From contig NZ_JAKREW010000023.1 of NCBI RefSeq assembly GCF_022347545.1, forward strand, positions 1 to 64,000: DNA of 64,000 nt, written 5' to 3'. The notes beneath the pieces are model-generated. The model did no database searches and was not told the origin of the DNA. It saw nothing but the letters and a program-made list of their open reading frames with translations. Below are positions 51,520-59,995 of the stretch, in pieces. Origin of the DNA: Terribium retamae. GTDB taxonomy: Bacteria > Pseudomonadota > Alphaproteobacteria > Rhizobiales > Rhizobiaceae. A program made the position numbers and the translations under genes. Numbering within the stretch: position 1 is the stretch's first letter; each line of letters opens with the position of its first letter.

Positions 51520-52140
51520 ATGGCACAGCACCCAACCATCCGCGCCATAGCAGGTGCCCCGGCACCTCAGCACCTCGATCCTGCCAGGACGGCCCTGCTG
51601 GTGATCGATTTCCAGAACGAGTATTTTGGCGGCAGGATGCCGATCCCCAATGGAGAAAGGGCACTGGTCAACGCCAACCGCCTGATCGAGCGCGCTGATG
51701 CAGAAGGCTCCAAGGTCTACCACATTCAACATGTCACACCGGCAGGTAGCCCGGTTTTCGCTGAAGACAGCGAGACCTCAGCCTTCCACCGCGGCAGCCA
51801 GCCTGCGGCGCATCACGCGATTCTGCGCAAATCGTCGGTGAGCGTGTTTCCGACGACGGATATCGATCAGCGCCTGAAACAGTCCGGGGTCGATACGCTG
51901 ATCATCACCGGCCTCATGACGCATGCCTGCGTTGCCGGCGCCGCGCGTGATGCGGTTCCGCTGGGTTACAATGTGATCGTGGCGGAGGATGCCTGCGCGA
52001 CACGCGATCTCGATATCGGCAATGGTCAGACCATCGGTCACGATACGCTGCATCGCGCTGCGCTTGCCTCGATCGACGATACGTTCGGCGACATCCTCAC
52101 GACCGAACAGATCTTGAAGCTGCCGCGGGTAGCAAAGTAG
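51520..52140 (+). CDS. Isochorismatase-like cysteine hydrolase
   Basis: 206 residues, with the isochorismatase/nicotinamidase catalytic set: Asp30 (VIDFQNEY), Lys104 (LRKSSVSVF) and Cys137 (THACVAGAARDA). Members hydrolyse amides, ureas or nicotinamide-like compounds; the substrate here is unknown. The ATG at 51520 follows AAGGAAG. It is paired with a divergent GlxA-type regulator. Confidence 0.9.
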   Translation: MAQHPTIRAIAGAPAPQHLDPARTALLVIDFQNEYFGGRMPIPNGERALVNANRLIERADAEGSKVYHIQHVTPAGSPVFAEDSETSAFHRGSQPAAHHAILRKSSVSVFPTTDIDQRLKQSGVDTLIITGLMTHACVAGAARDAVPLGYNVIVAEDACATRDLDIGNGQTIGHDTLHRAALASIDDTFGDILTTEQILKLPRVAK

Positions 52141-52163
52141 CGGCTGGCCGCTTTTTCGCCAGC

Positions 52164-52194
52164 GATCCTCCCGATGTGCTGGATCGGGAGGATC
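52164..52194. terminator. Hairpin between converging isochorismatase and amidohydrolase genes
   Basis: Perfect 12-base stem GATCCTCCCGAT / ATCGGGAGGATC with seven-base loop GTGCTGG. No long T-run on either side; a bidirectional terminator is likely. Confidence 0.7.
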
Positions 52195-52202
52195 ATCTGT
52201 CG

Positions 52203-53903
52203 TCAGGGTTTGCGATACACCTCTTTACCGGCGAGATAGGTCGCCTCGACCTTGCGCTGGCGGATTGAGCGATCGAGCGGGTCCGGCAGCGTGCCGTCGA
52301 CAATAACGAAGTCAGCCCATTTGCCGACGCTGATCGACCCGATCTGATCGCCCCACGGCGTCATATTGGCGCCAGCCTGGGTGTAGGAAAACAACGCCTG
52401 ATCGAAACTCACGGCCTGTTCCGGGTGCCACGATCCGTTGCCGAGCCCAAAGGGACTTTCGCGGAAGACGGCGTCGTTGATCTGGGTGAGGGGGCTCAGC
52501 GGCGAGGTCGGCCAGTCCGAGCCGAACACCAGCGGCACGCCGGCCTGCAGCATGGAGTGCCAGACATAAGCTCTGGGTTCGCGGTTTTCGCCGATACGCT
52601 CGGTGATGTATTTGCCGATCGTGCCGGTGGCGTGGTTTGGCTGCATGGAGGCGACGACGCCGAGATCCTTGAAGCGCTTGATGTCAGAGGTCTCCACGAC
52701 TTCGATATGCTCTATCCGGTTCGGCTGCGCACGTGCAACCGAGGCCTCAGCAAAGGCGTCGAGCACCAAGCCGACGCTGCCGTCTCCGATGGCATGCACG
52801 GCGGTCGGGAAGCCGTTTTCGTTCGAAGCGCGGATGGCCGCGGCGAGCTGCTCCTTGGTCTCGAACGGTTTGCCTTTCCAACCCTTCTGGTCTGAATAAT
52901 CTTCATGCAGGTAAGCGGTGCGGGTGGAAAGAACGCCGTCCATCACCGATTTGGTGTAGCCGAGCTTCAGCAGCGGCCCTTTTTTCTCCTGCTCGCCTGA
53001 ATCGGCGGAGATCTTGTCCACGGTGTCTCGATCAGCGACAGCCGCGGCAATCTTCTTGGGATCGCCTTCGAAGAAGCCGTACCAGACACGCAGCGACATC
53101 TTCTTGTCCGCGACCAGTGCCGCATAGTCATGCACAGCGCCAAGATCGGACATGTCGTTGACGGCTGTAATGCCGACACTGTTCGCGAATTTCAGCGTCT
53201 CCAGGAGGCCTTCACGCCGTTCGCTGTCGGTGGCAACCGGTCGGTGCTTTTCGACCAAGTCTCCCGCGCCTTCCAGCAGAATGCCGCTCGGCTCGCCTTT
53301 GTCGTTGAGGAGGACCTGGCCACCTTCCTTCACCTTCGACTTGGCAGTGACAGCGCCCACTTCGAGCGCTTTGGAGTTGACCCAGACCGAATGAAAATCG
53401 ATGTCGCGCAAGATGACCACCCGGTCCGGAACCACGGCGTCGAGGTCTTCCTTGGTGGGCAGCTTTCCTTCGCCCAGCGTGTAATCCCAGCCGCCGCCGG
53501 TCAACCACGCGCCTTTCGGAAGACGCGCGTCGGCTTCCTTGATCTTTTCGAGCCAGGTCTTCTTGTCGGGAATGTAGGAGAGATCGACCCCGACGACCAT
53601 GTCGGTGCCGGAAGTTAAGTGTGTATGTCCGTCGATGAAACCCGGCGTCACCGTCTTGCCGCCGGCGTCGATGATCTTGGTTTCGCTGTCAGCCAGCGCC
53701 CTGATCTCGTCATTGCTGCCGATGGCGGCGAATTTGCCGTCGTCTATGGCGAAGGCTTGCACTTTGGGCTTTTTAAGATCGACCGTGCGCACGTCGCCAT
53801 TGACGATGATGAGATCCGCGGCCGCGTTGGCCGAGCAGACGGTTGAGACGAATGCCACCAGGCATGACGTCAAAAGCAGTTTCCCCGGATATTCGTTTTT
53901 CAT
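52203..53903 (-). CDS. Secreted amidohydrolase (amidohydrolase 3 / YtcJ type)
   Basis: A 566-residue metal-dependent hydrolase with signal peptide (MKNEYPGKLLLTSCLVAFVSTVCSANA-A), so periplasmic. It has the subtype-specific metal site GFIDGHTHL (His93, His95), FHSVWVNSKALE, the HAIGDGSV histidine and the C-terminal FGSDWPTSPLSP. These define the YtcJ-like amidohydrolase 3 family with broad, mostly unassigned substrates (amides, formamides). Divergent from the LuxR gene, which may regulate it. Confidence 0.88.
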   Translation of the reverse strand: MKNEYPGKLLLTSCLVAFVSTVCSANAAADLIIVNGDVRTVDLKKPKVQAFAIDDGKFAAIGSNDEIRALADSETKIIDAGGKTVTPGFIDGHTHLTSGTDMVVGVDLSYIPDKKTWLEKIKEADARLPKGAWLTGGGWDYTLGEGKLPTKEDLDAVVPDRVVILRDIDFHSVWVNSKALEVGAVTAKSKVKEGGQVLLNDKGEPSGILLEGAGDLVEKHRPVATDSERREGLLETLKFANSVGITAVNDMSDLGAVHDYAALVADKKMSLRVWYGFFEGDPKKIAAAVADRDTVDKISADSGEQEKKGPLLKLGYTKSVMDGVLSTRTAYLHEDYSDQKGWKGKPFETKEQLAAAIRASNENGFPTAVHAIGDGSVGLVLDAFAEASVARAQPNRIEHIEVVETSDIKRFKDLGVVASMQPNHATGTIGKYITERIGENREPRAYVWHSMLQAGVPLVFGSDWPTSPLSPLTQINDAVFRESPFGLGNGSWHPEQAVSFDQALFSYTQAGANMTPWGDQIGSISVGKWADFVIVDGTLPDPLDRSIRQRKVEATYLAGKEVYRKP

Positions 53904-54097
53904 GGATCCCCTCGATTGCAGCTTTGGGCGCAACTCGGCGGCGCCGGTGCATCGGCATCTTGGGGCTGTGCTGGGAAATGCAAAATACGCCTTCGGGCTA
54001 GGGTGCTGTTGTGGCCTGATCGCTCGCGCGACCGTTCTCGATTGCTTGCTGCCATTTTGCCGTTGTCATACCCTGCGCGTGGTACAGGAGATTTCAA

Positions 54098-54982
54098 ATG
54101 GACGGCGTCGCCGCGCAGAGCGATCGTAGAGCATCGGCGACAGCAGACCTTGCGCTGTCATTGTTGGCAGGGGTCGGCGCAAGGGATTTCCAGGAACGGC
54201 TTGCGCTATCGCTCAAACGGCACGTCAAAGTCGACGCCGGCCTGATCCTGCTTTATCGGCGGGATACGGCACCGAAAATACTCTTCAACGACTGGTGCAC
54301 CGACAAAGGCCTGTCGGACATCCGCAACTATCTGCAGGGTTCCTATAGGTTGGATCCGTTCTATCGGCTTGCGCTGGATAATGGCGATGACGGGCTCTAC
54401 CGGCTGAACCAGATCGAGCCGTCGCTCGACCGCTCACAATATTATCGCGAATATTATCGGCATTCCGGACTGCATGACGAGTTCAACATTTTCGTCACTC
54501 TTGATACCGATACCAAGGTGGCGATCTCGTTGGCTCGCCGCAGGTCGCATGAAATCTTCAGTGGCGCGGATGCCAAGTTCCTGCAGACGGCCGCACCGTT
54601 ATTGAGTCAGGCCGTGCTCAGGCACTACCGCGACTTGCGGCCTGAAGCTATTGAAGATCAAGGATCATTGCTGCAGAGCACCCTGGCGCATGCGTTGAAA
54701 AATTTCGGGCGCAGCGTGCTTACTGCGCGTGAATGCGAAATCGCTCAACTGATCCTGCGGGGCTTTTCGGTGAAGGGCGCTGCGGCACGGCTCGGCATTT
54801 CGCCTGCCACGGTGAAGCTGCATCGCCGCAATCTATACGCGAAACTCGATATTTCTTCCCAGACCGCGCTGTTTTCACTGTTCATCGATGCGGTAGCATT
54901 GGCAAGCAATGCGTCGGAAGATCCGTTGATCACCTATCTCGGCCGGCGCGGCCCACAGATGGGACAGCGAATACCCAATTAA
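54098..54982 (+). CDS. LuxR-type transcriptional regulator
   Basis: 294 residues. The C-terminal helix-turn-helix (about 206-262: LTARECEIAQLILRGFSVKGAAARLGISPATVKLHRRNLYAKLDI) is of the LuxR/FixJ kind. The N-terminal ~190 residues have no recognised acyl-homoserine-lactone-binding motif and no receiver aspartate; YREYYRHSGLHDEFN and similar stretches suggest a GAF-like or unclassified sensor domain. CAGGAG precedes the ATG. It is divergent from the secreted amidohydrolase. Ligand unknown. Confidence 0.88.
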   Translation: MDGVAAQSDRRASATADLALSLLAGVGARDFQERLALSLKRHVKVDAGLILLYRRDTAPKILFNDWCTDKGLSDIRNYLQGSYRLDPFYRLALDNGDDGLYRLNQIEPSLDRSQYYREYYRHSGLHDEFNIFVTLDTDTKVAISLARRRSHEIFSGADAKFLQTAAPLLSQAVLRHYRDLRPEAIEDQGSLLQSTLAHALKNFGRSVLTARECEIAQLILRGFSVKGAAARLGISPATVKLHRRNLYAKLDISSQTALFSLFIDAVALASNASEDPLITYLGRRGPQMGQRIPN

Positions 54983-55023
54983 GACGCCGGGGCAGACCGT
55001 TCCGCGTTGCGTTTTCAGCCGCG

Positions 55024-55926
55024 TCATACACTCGCTACCGCTTTTCGTCCTGGCAGCGTCATTGCAATCACGCCGGCGATGACGGCAATCAGGCCGGTAG
55101 CTGCGGTTGGGGTGACGGTCTCGCCGAGGAAGATGACGCCGATCGCCACACCGATGGGAACCCTGAGATAGGCTTGGGCTGTGGCGCCGACGGAACCCAG
55201 TGTTTGCAGCAGCCGGAAGTAGATTGCGAAGGCAAGCGCGGTTGAAAAGGCCGAGAGGCCGAGAAGCGCCAGCAAGGACTGCGTCGAGGGCGTCAGCGTC
55301 CAAGGGCGATCGACGATGACGCTGAACGGCATGAGCATCATCGCTCCCGCGATCAGCGAACCGGCAGCTGGAACCATCGGGTCCATTCCTTTGAAACCTT
55401 TGCCGGTAATGGCGGCGGCGCCGTAACAGACTGTTGCCGCCACCATGGCAAGCTGCGCCCACAATTGTGCGCCCAGCCCATCGAGTGCCTGTATTCCGAT
55501 GATCAGGCATGCCCCGGCAAGGCCAGCTGTCACGCCAAACAGCTTGCGGCTCGTTACCCGTTCGTGCCTGGTGACCAGCGCCGTGAGAAGGAATGCGAAG
55601 ATCGGCGTCAATGAGTTGAGGATGACGGCGAGCCCTGCATCGATCGAGCGTTCGGCCCAGGCGATCAATGTGAAGGGCACAGCGCTGTTCAGAACCGCCT
55701 GCAGCACGAAGCGGCCCCACATAACGACATTCATTGGCAGTTTCAGGCCTCGCAAATGGAGCACGCCCAGAAGGATTAACCCGGCGATCAAGGTTCGCGT
55801 CGCAATCAGCGTTATCGGCGGGATCGTCTCCACGCCCACCTTGATGAAGGTGTATGAGGCGCCCCACAGCGTCGAAAGGAGCATAAGCAGTGCAAGTTCG
55901 GTGACGGGAGCGGTCTTGACGGGCAT
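55024..55926 (-). CDS. EamA-family (DMT) transporter
   Basis: A 300-residue membrane protein with ten hydrophobic segments in two EamA repeats (first begins LLSTLWGASYTFIKVGVETIPP, second LIAGAMMLMPFSV). DMT transporters export amino acids or metabolites. The ATG at 55926 was chosen; a longer form from 56019 is possible. It converges with the LuxR gene (41 bases). Confidence 0.88.
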   Translation of the reverse strand: MPVKTAPVTELALLMLLSTLWGASYTFIKVGVETIPPITLIATRTLIAGLILLGVLHLRGLKLPMNVVMWGRFVLQAVLNSAVPFTLIAWAERSIDAGLAVILNSLTPIFAFLLTALVTRHERVTSRKLFGVTAGLAGACLIIGIQALDGLGAQLWAQLAMVAATVCYGAAAITGKGFKGMDPMVPAAGSLIAGAMMLMPFSVIVDRPWTLTPSTQSLLALLGLSAFSTALAFAIYFRLLQTLGSVGATAQAYLRVPIGVAIGVIFLGETVTPTAATGLIAVIAGVIAMTLPGRKAVASV

Positions 55927-56052
55927 AGCGGTGGTGGCGGTTCCCTGTGACGTTTCACCGTCCTCTAGCCCGTTCCAACTATGCAATGTTTCGATTGGGA
56001 TCGAACTGTTGCCACGCATTTATCTAAACGGGGAAACCGTAGCCGATGGCAG

Positions 56053-56436
56053 CTAGCTTGTCTTGCGTTCCACCAAGCCGATGGTGTTACCGGCCGGATC
56101 CTTCAGGAAGGCCATCCATTCGCTTTCGCCGGCGGCTCCGAATAGGCCGTTGACGTCATGGTGCACCATGGCTGGCGCTGCCGTGAATGGTACGCCTGCT
56201 GCCTTGGCCGCTGCGTGAAAGCTTTCGATCTCTGTTATGTCGAGGTAGACTGTGCCGGCCGGAACGCCGTCTGCGAAATAGAGCCGCACATCGCCAGCCA
56301 TGATGAAAGCCATCCCGGGTGGATCAAAGCGGGAATGCAACGGCAAGCCCAGCACGTCATGCCAGAACGCCAGCGTGCTATCGAGGTCGCGCCCGGCCGA
56401 CAGGGCGACCTGACGGACCGCGCCGATCGAAGGCAT
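56053..56436 (-). CDS. VOC-family (glyoxalase-fold) protein
   Basis: 127 residues with the vicinal oxygen chelate fold: RQVALSAGRDLDSTLAFWHDVLGLPL in the first module, YLDITEIESFHAAAKAAGVPF in the second, and the ending FLKDPAGNTIGLVERK with the metal-type glutamate. Function unassigned; could be a dioxygenase-like or resistance protein. It starts one base after the iscA stop, so the two are co-transcribed. Confidence 0.85.
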   Translation of the reverse strand: MPSIGAVRQVALSAGRDLDSTLAFWHDVLGLPLHSRFDPPGMAFIMAGDVRLYFADGVPAGTVYLDITEIESFHAAAKAAGVPFTAAPAMVHHDVNGLFGAAGESEWMAFLKDPAGNTIGLVERKTS

Positions 56437-56437
56437 G

Positions 56438-56785
56438 TCAGATCGAGAAACTGGTTCCGCAGCCGCAGGAAGCAACCGCATTCGGATTCCTGATCTGGAA
56501 GGACTGTCCCATCAGGTCGTCGACGAAGTCGATGACCGAGCCGCCCATATAGATCAGCGAGATGTCGTCGATGAGGATGGTGGCACCGTCGCGCTCGATC
56601 GCGACATCGTCATCATTGCGGGCGTCGACAAGATCGAACTTGTACGAAAAGCCGGAACAGCCGCCGCCTTCGACGGCCACGCGCAATGCCGTCTTGCCAG
56701 GCTCTTCGCTGACGATCTTGGAAATCCGCTTGGCGGCGGATTCCGTCATCTCGACCTTCATGGCGGTTTTGGCGTCGGCACCCAT
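56438..56785 (-). CDS. erpA: IscA/ErpA-type iron-sulfur cluster carrier
   Basis: 115-residue A-type carrier with the three conserved cysteines Cys43 (GGGCSGFSY), Cys107 and Cys109 (SCGCGTSF), which hold the cluster during transfer to apoproteins. It starts at ATG 56785; an internal ATG at 56761 would shorten it by eight residues. Divergent from dgt, as in most rhizobia. The name ErpA versus IscA/SufA is not certain. Confidence 0.9.
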   Translation of the reverse strand: MGADAKTAMKVEMTESAAKRISKIVSEEPGKTALRVAVEGGGCSGFSYKFDLVDARNDDDVAIERDGATILIDDISLIYMGGSVIDFVDDLMGQSFQIRNPNAVASCGCGTSFSI

Positions 56786-56857
56786 GGCGTCACCTTGCGT
56801 TCGGTTCTGCTTGATAGGTATGAAGCGGGGCGGGGCAAGTCAACAGCGACAAGGGCG

Positions 56858-58072
56858 ATGACCAGCGAGCTTGGCGATATCGGCTTCGGCTACCGGCCGC
56901 GTGCAGCCTACGCGTGCGATCCTTCGCGTTCGCTTGGCCGCCTGTTTGACGAGGTTGAAAGTCCGACGCGTACGCCTTTCCAGCGCGATCGCGATCGGAT
57001 CATCCATTCAACCGCCTTTCGCCGGTTGAAGCACAAGACGCAGGTCTTTGTCGCACATGAAGGTGATCACTACCGCACCCGACTCACCCACACGATCGAG
57101 GTGGCGCAGATAGCACGAGCGCTCGCTCGCGCGCTCTGCGTGGACGAAGACTTGGCCGAGGCGGTAGCACTGGTGCATGATTTCGGTCACACCCCGTTTG
57201 GCCATACCGGCGAAGACGCGCTGAACGAGAAGATGGCGCCCTGGGGCGGTTTCGACCACAACGCACAGTCCTTGCGTGTGGTGACGCGGCTGGAACGGCG
57301 TTACGCCGAATTCGACGGGCTGAACCTGACGTGGGAAACGCTGGAAGGATTGGTAAAGCACAACGGTCCACTGACCGACGCTGCGGGCAAGGGCCTGAAG
57401 GGACCGGTCCCACGGGCGATCCTCGACTATTCGCAACTGCATGACCTCGAACTGGCGCGTTTTGCCAGTATCGAGGCGCAATGTGCGGCTATCGCCGACG
57501 ACATCGCGTACAACACCCATGACATCGATGATGGCATCCGCTCGGGCCTCATCAGCCTGGACATGCTGGAGGCGGTGGAGTTGCCGGGTTCGATCCTGAA
57601 GGGCGTGCGCGAACGCTACCCGACGCTCGATCCGGTGCGCACCGGCCATGAGCTGATGCGACGGCAGATCACGCAGATGGTCGAGGACGTCATCGTCACC
57701 GCCAGGGCCAATCTAGCGCGGCTTGCTCCCAGCAGCCCGGACGCTGTGCGGGGAGCGGGCGAAACAATTGTCGGCTTCTCCGCGGAGATGGCTGCGGCAG
57801 AGAAGGAATTGAAGACCTTTCTCTATGCGCATCTTTACCGCCACCCCGAGGTTATGCGCGTGCGCGGTGAAGCCGAGCAGATCGTAAAAGACCTATTCGA
57901 TGCCTATTTCGCCGATCCGCGCGCCATGCCCGATGGCTGGCGCGAGGGGCTCGATAGAGCTGACGACCGCGTCAAGGCGCGCGATGTCGCCGACTTCATA
58001 GCCGGCATGACCGACACCTATGCGCTGAAGGAACACCGACGTTTGTTTGACCGAACGCCTGATTTGAGCTAG
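56858..58072 (+). CDS. dgt: Deoxyguanosinetriphosphate triphosphohydrolase-like protein
   Basis: A 404-residue HD-domain dNTPase that splits dNTPs to deoxynucleosides and triphosphate. The metal motif is complete: His78 (RLTHTIE), His107-Asp108 (LVHDFGH) and His111, His116. Typical dgtP segments are STAFRRLKHKTQVF and DHNAQSLRVVTRLE. The long frame upstream (from 56435) is a shadow of the opposite iscA. It is 63 bases before argS, the usual pairing. Confidence 0.94.
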   Translation: MTSELGDIGFGYRPRAAYACDPSRSLGRLFDEVESPTRTPFQRDRDRIIHSTAFRRLKHKTQVFVAHEGDHYRTRLTHTIEVAQIARALARALCVDEDLAEAVALVHDFGHTPFGHTGEDALNEKMAPWGGFDHNAQSLRVVTRLERRYAEFDGLNLTWETLEGLVKHNGPLTDAAGKGLKGPVPRAILDYSQLHDLELARFASIEAQCAAIADDIAYNTHDIDDGIRSGLISLDMLEAVELPGSILKGVRERYPTLDPVRTGHELMRRQITQMVEDVIVTARANLARLAPSSPDAVRGAGETIVGFSAEMAAAEKELKTFLYAHLYRHPEVMRVRGEAEQIVKDLFDAYFADPRAMPDGWREGLDRADDRVKARDVADFIAGMTDTYALKEHRRLFDRTPDLS

Positions 58073-58135
58073 GCCGGGCCCGATTTCGCCGGCCAAAGAC
58101 CCGGTCCTTCTCGCATAAAAGCAGAGCAGTTTTTC

Positions 58136-59893
58136 ATGAATATCTTCGCCGACTTCACAGCTCGGGTCATCAAGGCCGTGGAAGGTCTTGATCTGAAAGA
58201 TAAAGACGGTGGCGCGATCGATCTCGGCCGTATCACCGTCGAGCCGCCGCGTGATGCCACCCACGGCGATCTTGCCACCAATGCCGCTATGGTTTTGGCC
58301 AAGCCTGCAGGGCAGAACCCGCGTGCGCTGGCTGAGCGCATCGTTGAAGCCCTGCGCAGCGATTCCGATGTCTCCAGCGCCGAAGTGGCTGGACCAGGCT
58401 TCGTCAACCTGAGGCTGACGGACGCATTCTGGCACCGGCATCTCACCGGTTTGATCGCCGAAGGCGAGAACTATGGCCGCTCCAAGGTGGGCGAGGGCGT
58501 CTCGGTCAACGTCGAATATGTTTCGGCTAATCCAACCGGGCCGATGCATGTCGGCCACACGCGTGGCGCTGTTGTGGGCGACACGCTGGCCAATCTGCTT
58601 GCCTTCGCCGGTTACAAGGTAACGAAGGAATATGTGATCAACGATGCCGGCGTGCAGATCGACGTCCTTGGTCGTTCCGCCTTCCTGCGCTACCGCGAGG
58701 CCTTGGGCGACGATATCGGCGAAATACCGGCCGGTCTTTATCCAGGCGATTACCTTGTGCCGGTTGGACAGGCGCTGGCGAAGGAATTTGGTCGCAACCT
58801 GTTGCAGATGCCGGAGGATGAAGCGCTGGCCATCGTTAAGGATCGCACCATCGATGCCATGATGGTGATGATCAAGGAAGACCTTGCGCTGCTCAATGTG
58901 CATCACGACGTCTTTTTCTCCGAGCGTACGCTGCATGCCGACAACGCCAAGGCGATCCGCGCTGCGATCGCAGACCTCACGCTGAAGGGGCACATCTACA
59001 AGGGCAAACTGCCGCCTCCTAAGGGGGAGAAGCCCGACGACTGGGAAGATCGCGAGCAGACATTGTTCCGCTCGACGGCGGTCGGCGACGACATGGACCG
59101 CGCGCTGGTCAAGTCGGATGGCTCGTTCACCTATTTTGCTGCCGATGTGGCCTATTTGAAGGACAAGGTCGACCGCGGCTTCAACGAACTGATCTATGTG
59201 CTCGGCGCCGACCATGCCGGTTATGTCAAGCGGCTGGAGGCGCTCGCGAAGGCCGTGACGGATGGCAAGGTCACGCTGACAGTATTGCTCTGCCAGTTGG
59301 TGAAGCTGTTTCGTGACGGCGAGCCTGTGCGTATGTCGAAGCGTTCCGGCGACTTCGTTACGCTGCGCGAAGTGGTGGAAGAAGTCGGCCGCGATCCGGT
59401 GCGTTTCATGATGCTCTATCGCAAGAGCGACGCACCGCTCGACTTCGACTTCGCCAAGGTAACCGAGCAGTCGAAGGACAACCCTGTCTTCTACGTCCAG
59501 TATGCCTCCGCACGTTGTCACTCGGTGTTCCGGCAGGCGAGGGAACAGCTCAACATTGTCGATCCATCGCGCGAGCAACTGTCTGCTGGGCTTGATCTGC
59601 TTAAGGATGAAGGCGAGCTTGCGCTGGTCAAGAAGCTCGCTGAATATCCGCGCCTGATTGAGCAGGCGGCACAGTCGCAAGAGCCGCACAGACTGGCTTT
59701 TTACCTTTATGACCTGGCCAGCGGTTTCCACGCGCAGTGGAACCGCGGCAATGATCATGTAGACTTACGTTTTGTTAAGGTTAACGACCCACAATTGACC
59801 TATGCCAGACTCGGGCTGGTGCAGGCTGTTCTGGACGTATTGTCGTCTGGCCTCGCGTTGATCGGAGCGGAAGCCCCGACCGAAATGCGCTAG
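58136..59893 (+). CDS. argS: Arginyl-tRNA synthetase
   Basis: Charges tRNA-Arg. The 585-residue class I enzyme has HVGH (138-141) as its HIGH motif in GPMHVGHTRG, RMSKRSGDFV in place of KMSKS, an N-terminal ArgS-specific additional domain, and a C-terminal DALR anticodon-binding domain (CHSVFRQAREQ onward). Length is typical. The start ATG follows no strong ribosome site, so translation may be coupled to dgt. Confidence 0.97.
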   Translation: MNIFADFTARVIKAVEGLDLKDKDGGAIDLGRITVEPPRDATHGDLATNAAMVLAKPAGQNPRALAERIVEALRSDSDVSSAEVAGPGFVNLRLTDAFWHRHLTGLIAEGENYGRSKVGEGVSVNVEYVSANPTGPMHVGHTRGAVVGDTLANLLAFAGYKVTKEYVINDAGVQIDVLGRSAFLRYREALGDDIGEIPAGLYPGDYLVPVGQALAKEFGRNLLQMPEDEALAIVKDRTIDAMMVMIKEDLALLNVHHDVFFSERTLHADNAKAIRAAIADLTLKGHIYKGKLPPPKGEKPDDWEDREQTLFRSTAVGDDMDRALVKSDGSFTYFAADVAYLKDKVDRGFNELIYVLGADHAGYVKRLEALAKAVTDGKVTLTVLLCQLVKLFRDGEPVRMSKRSGDFVTLREVVEEVGRDPVRFMMLYRKSDAPLDFDFAKVTEQSKDNPVFYVQYASARCHSVFRQAREQLNIVDPSREQLSAGLDLLKDEGELALVKKLAEYPRLIEQAAQSQEPHRLAFYLYDLASGFHAQWNRGNDHVDLRFVKVNDPQLTYARLGLVQAVLDVLSSGLALIGAEAPTEMR

Positions 59894-59995
59894 GTTCGAC
59901 CGAAAAGCCTGTCACCATTTGCCCACATTGCGCTGGTAGGGGCCAACCTTCCGCGACGTCCATGGCGTCCGATGAGTGCGAGTTCGGGAACGACA

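Noticed and set aside
57893..59758. 621-codon open frame opposite argS
   Set aside because: Antisense shadow without recognisable domains; argS motifs are complete.
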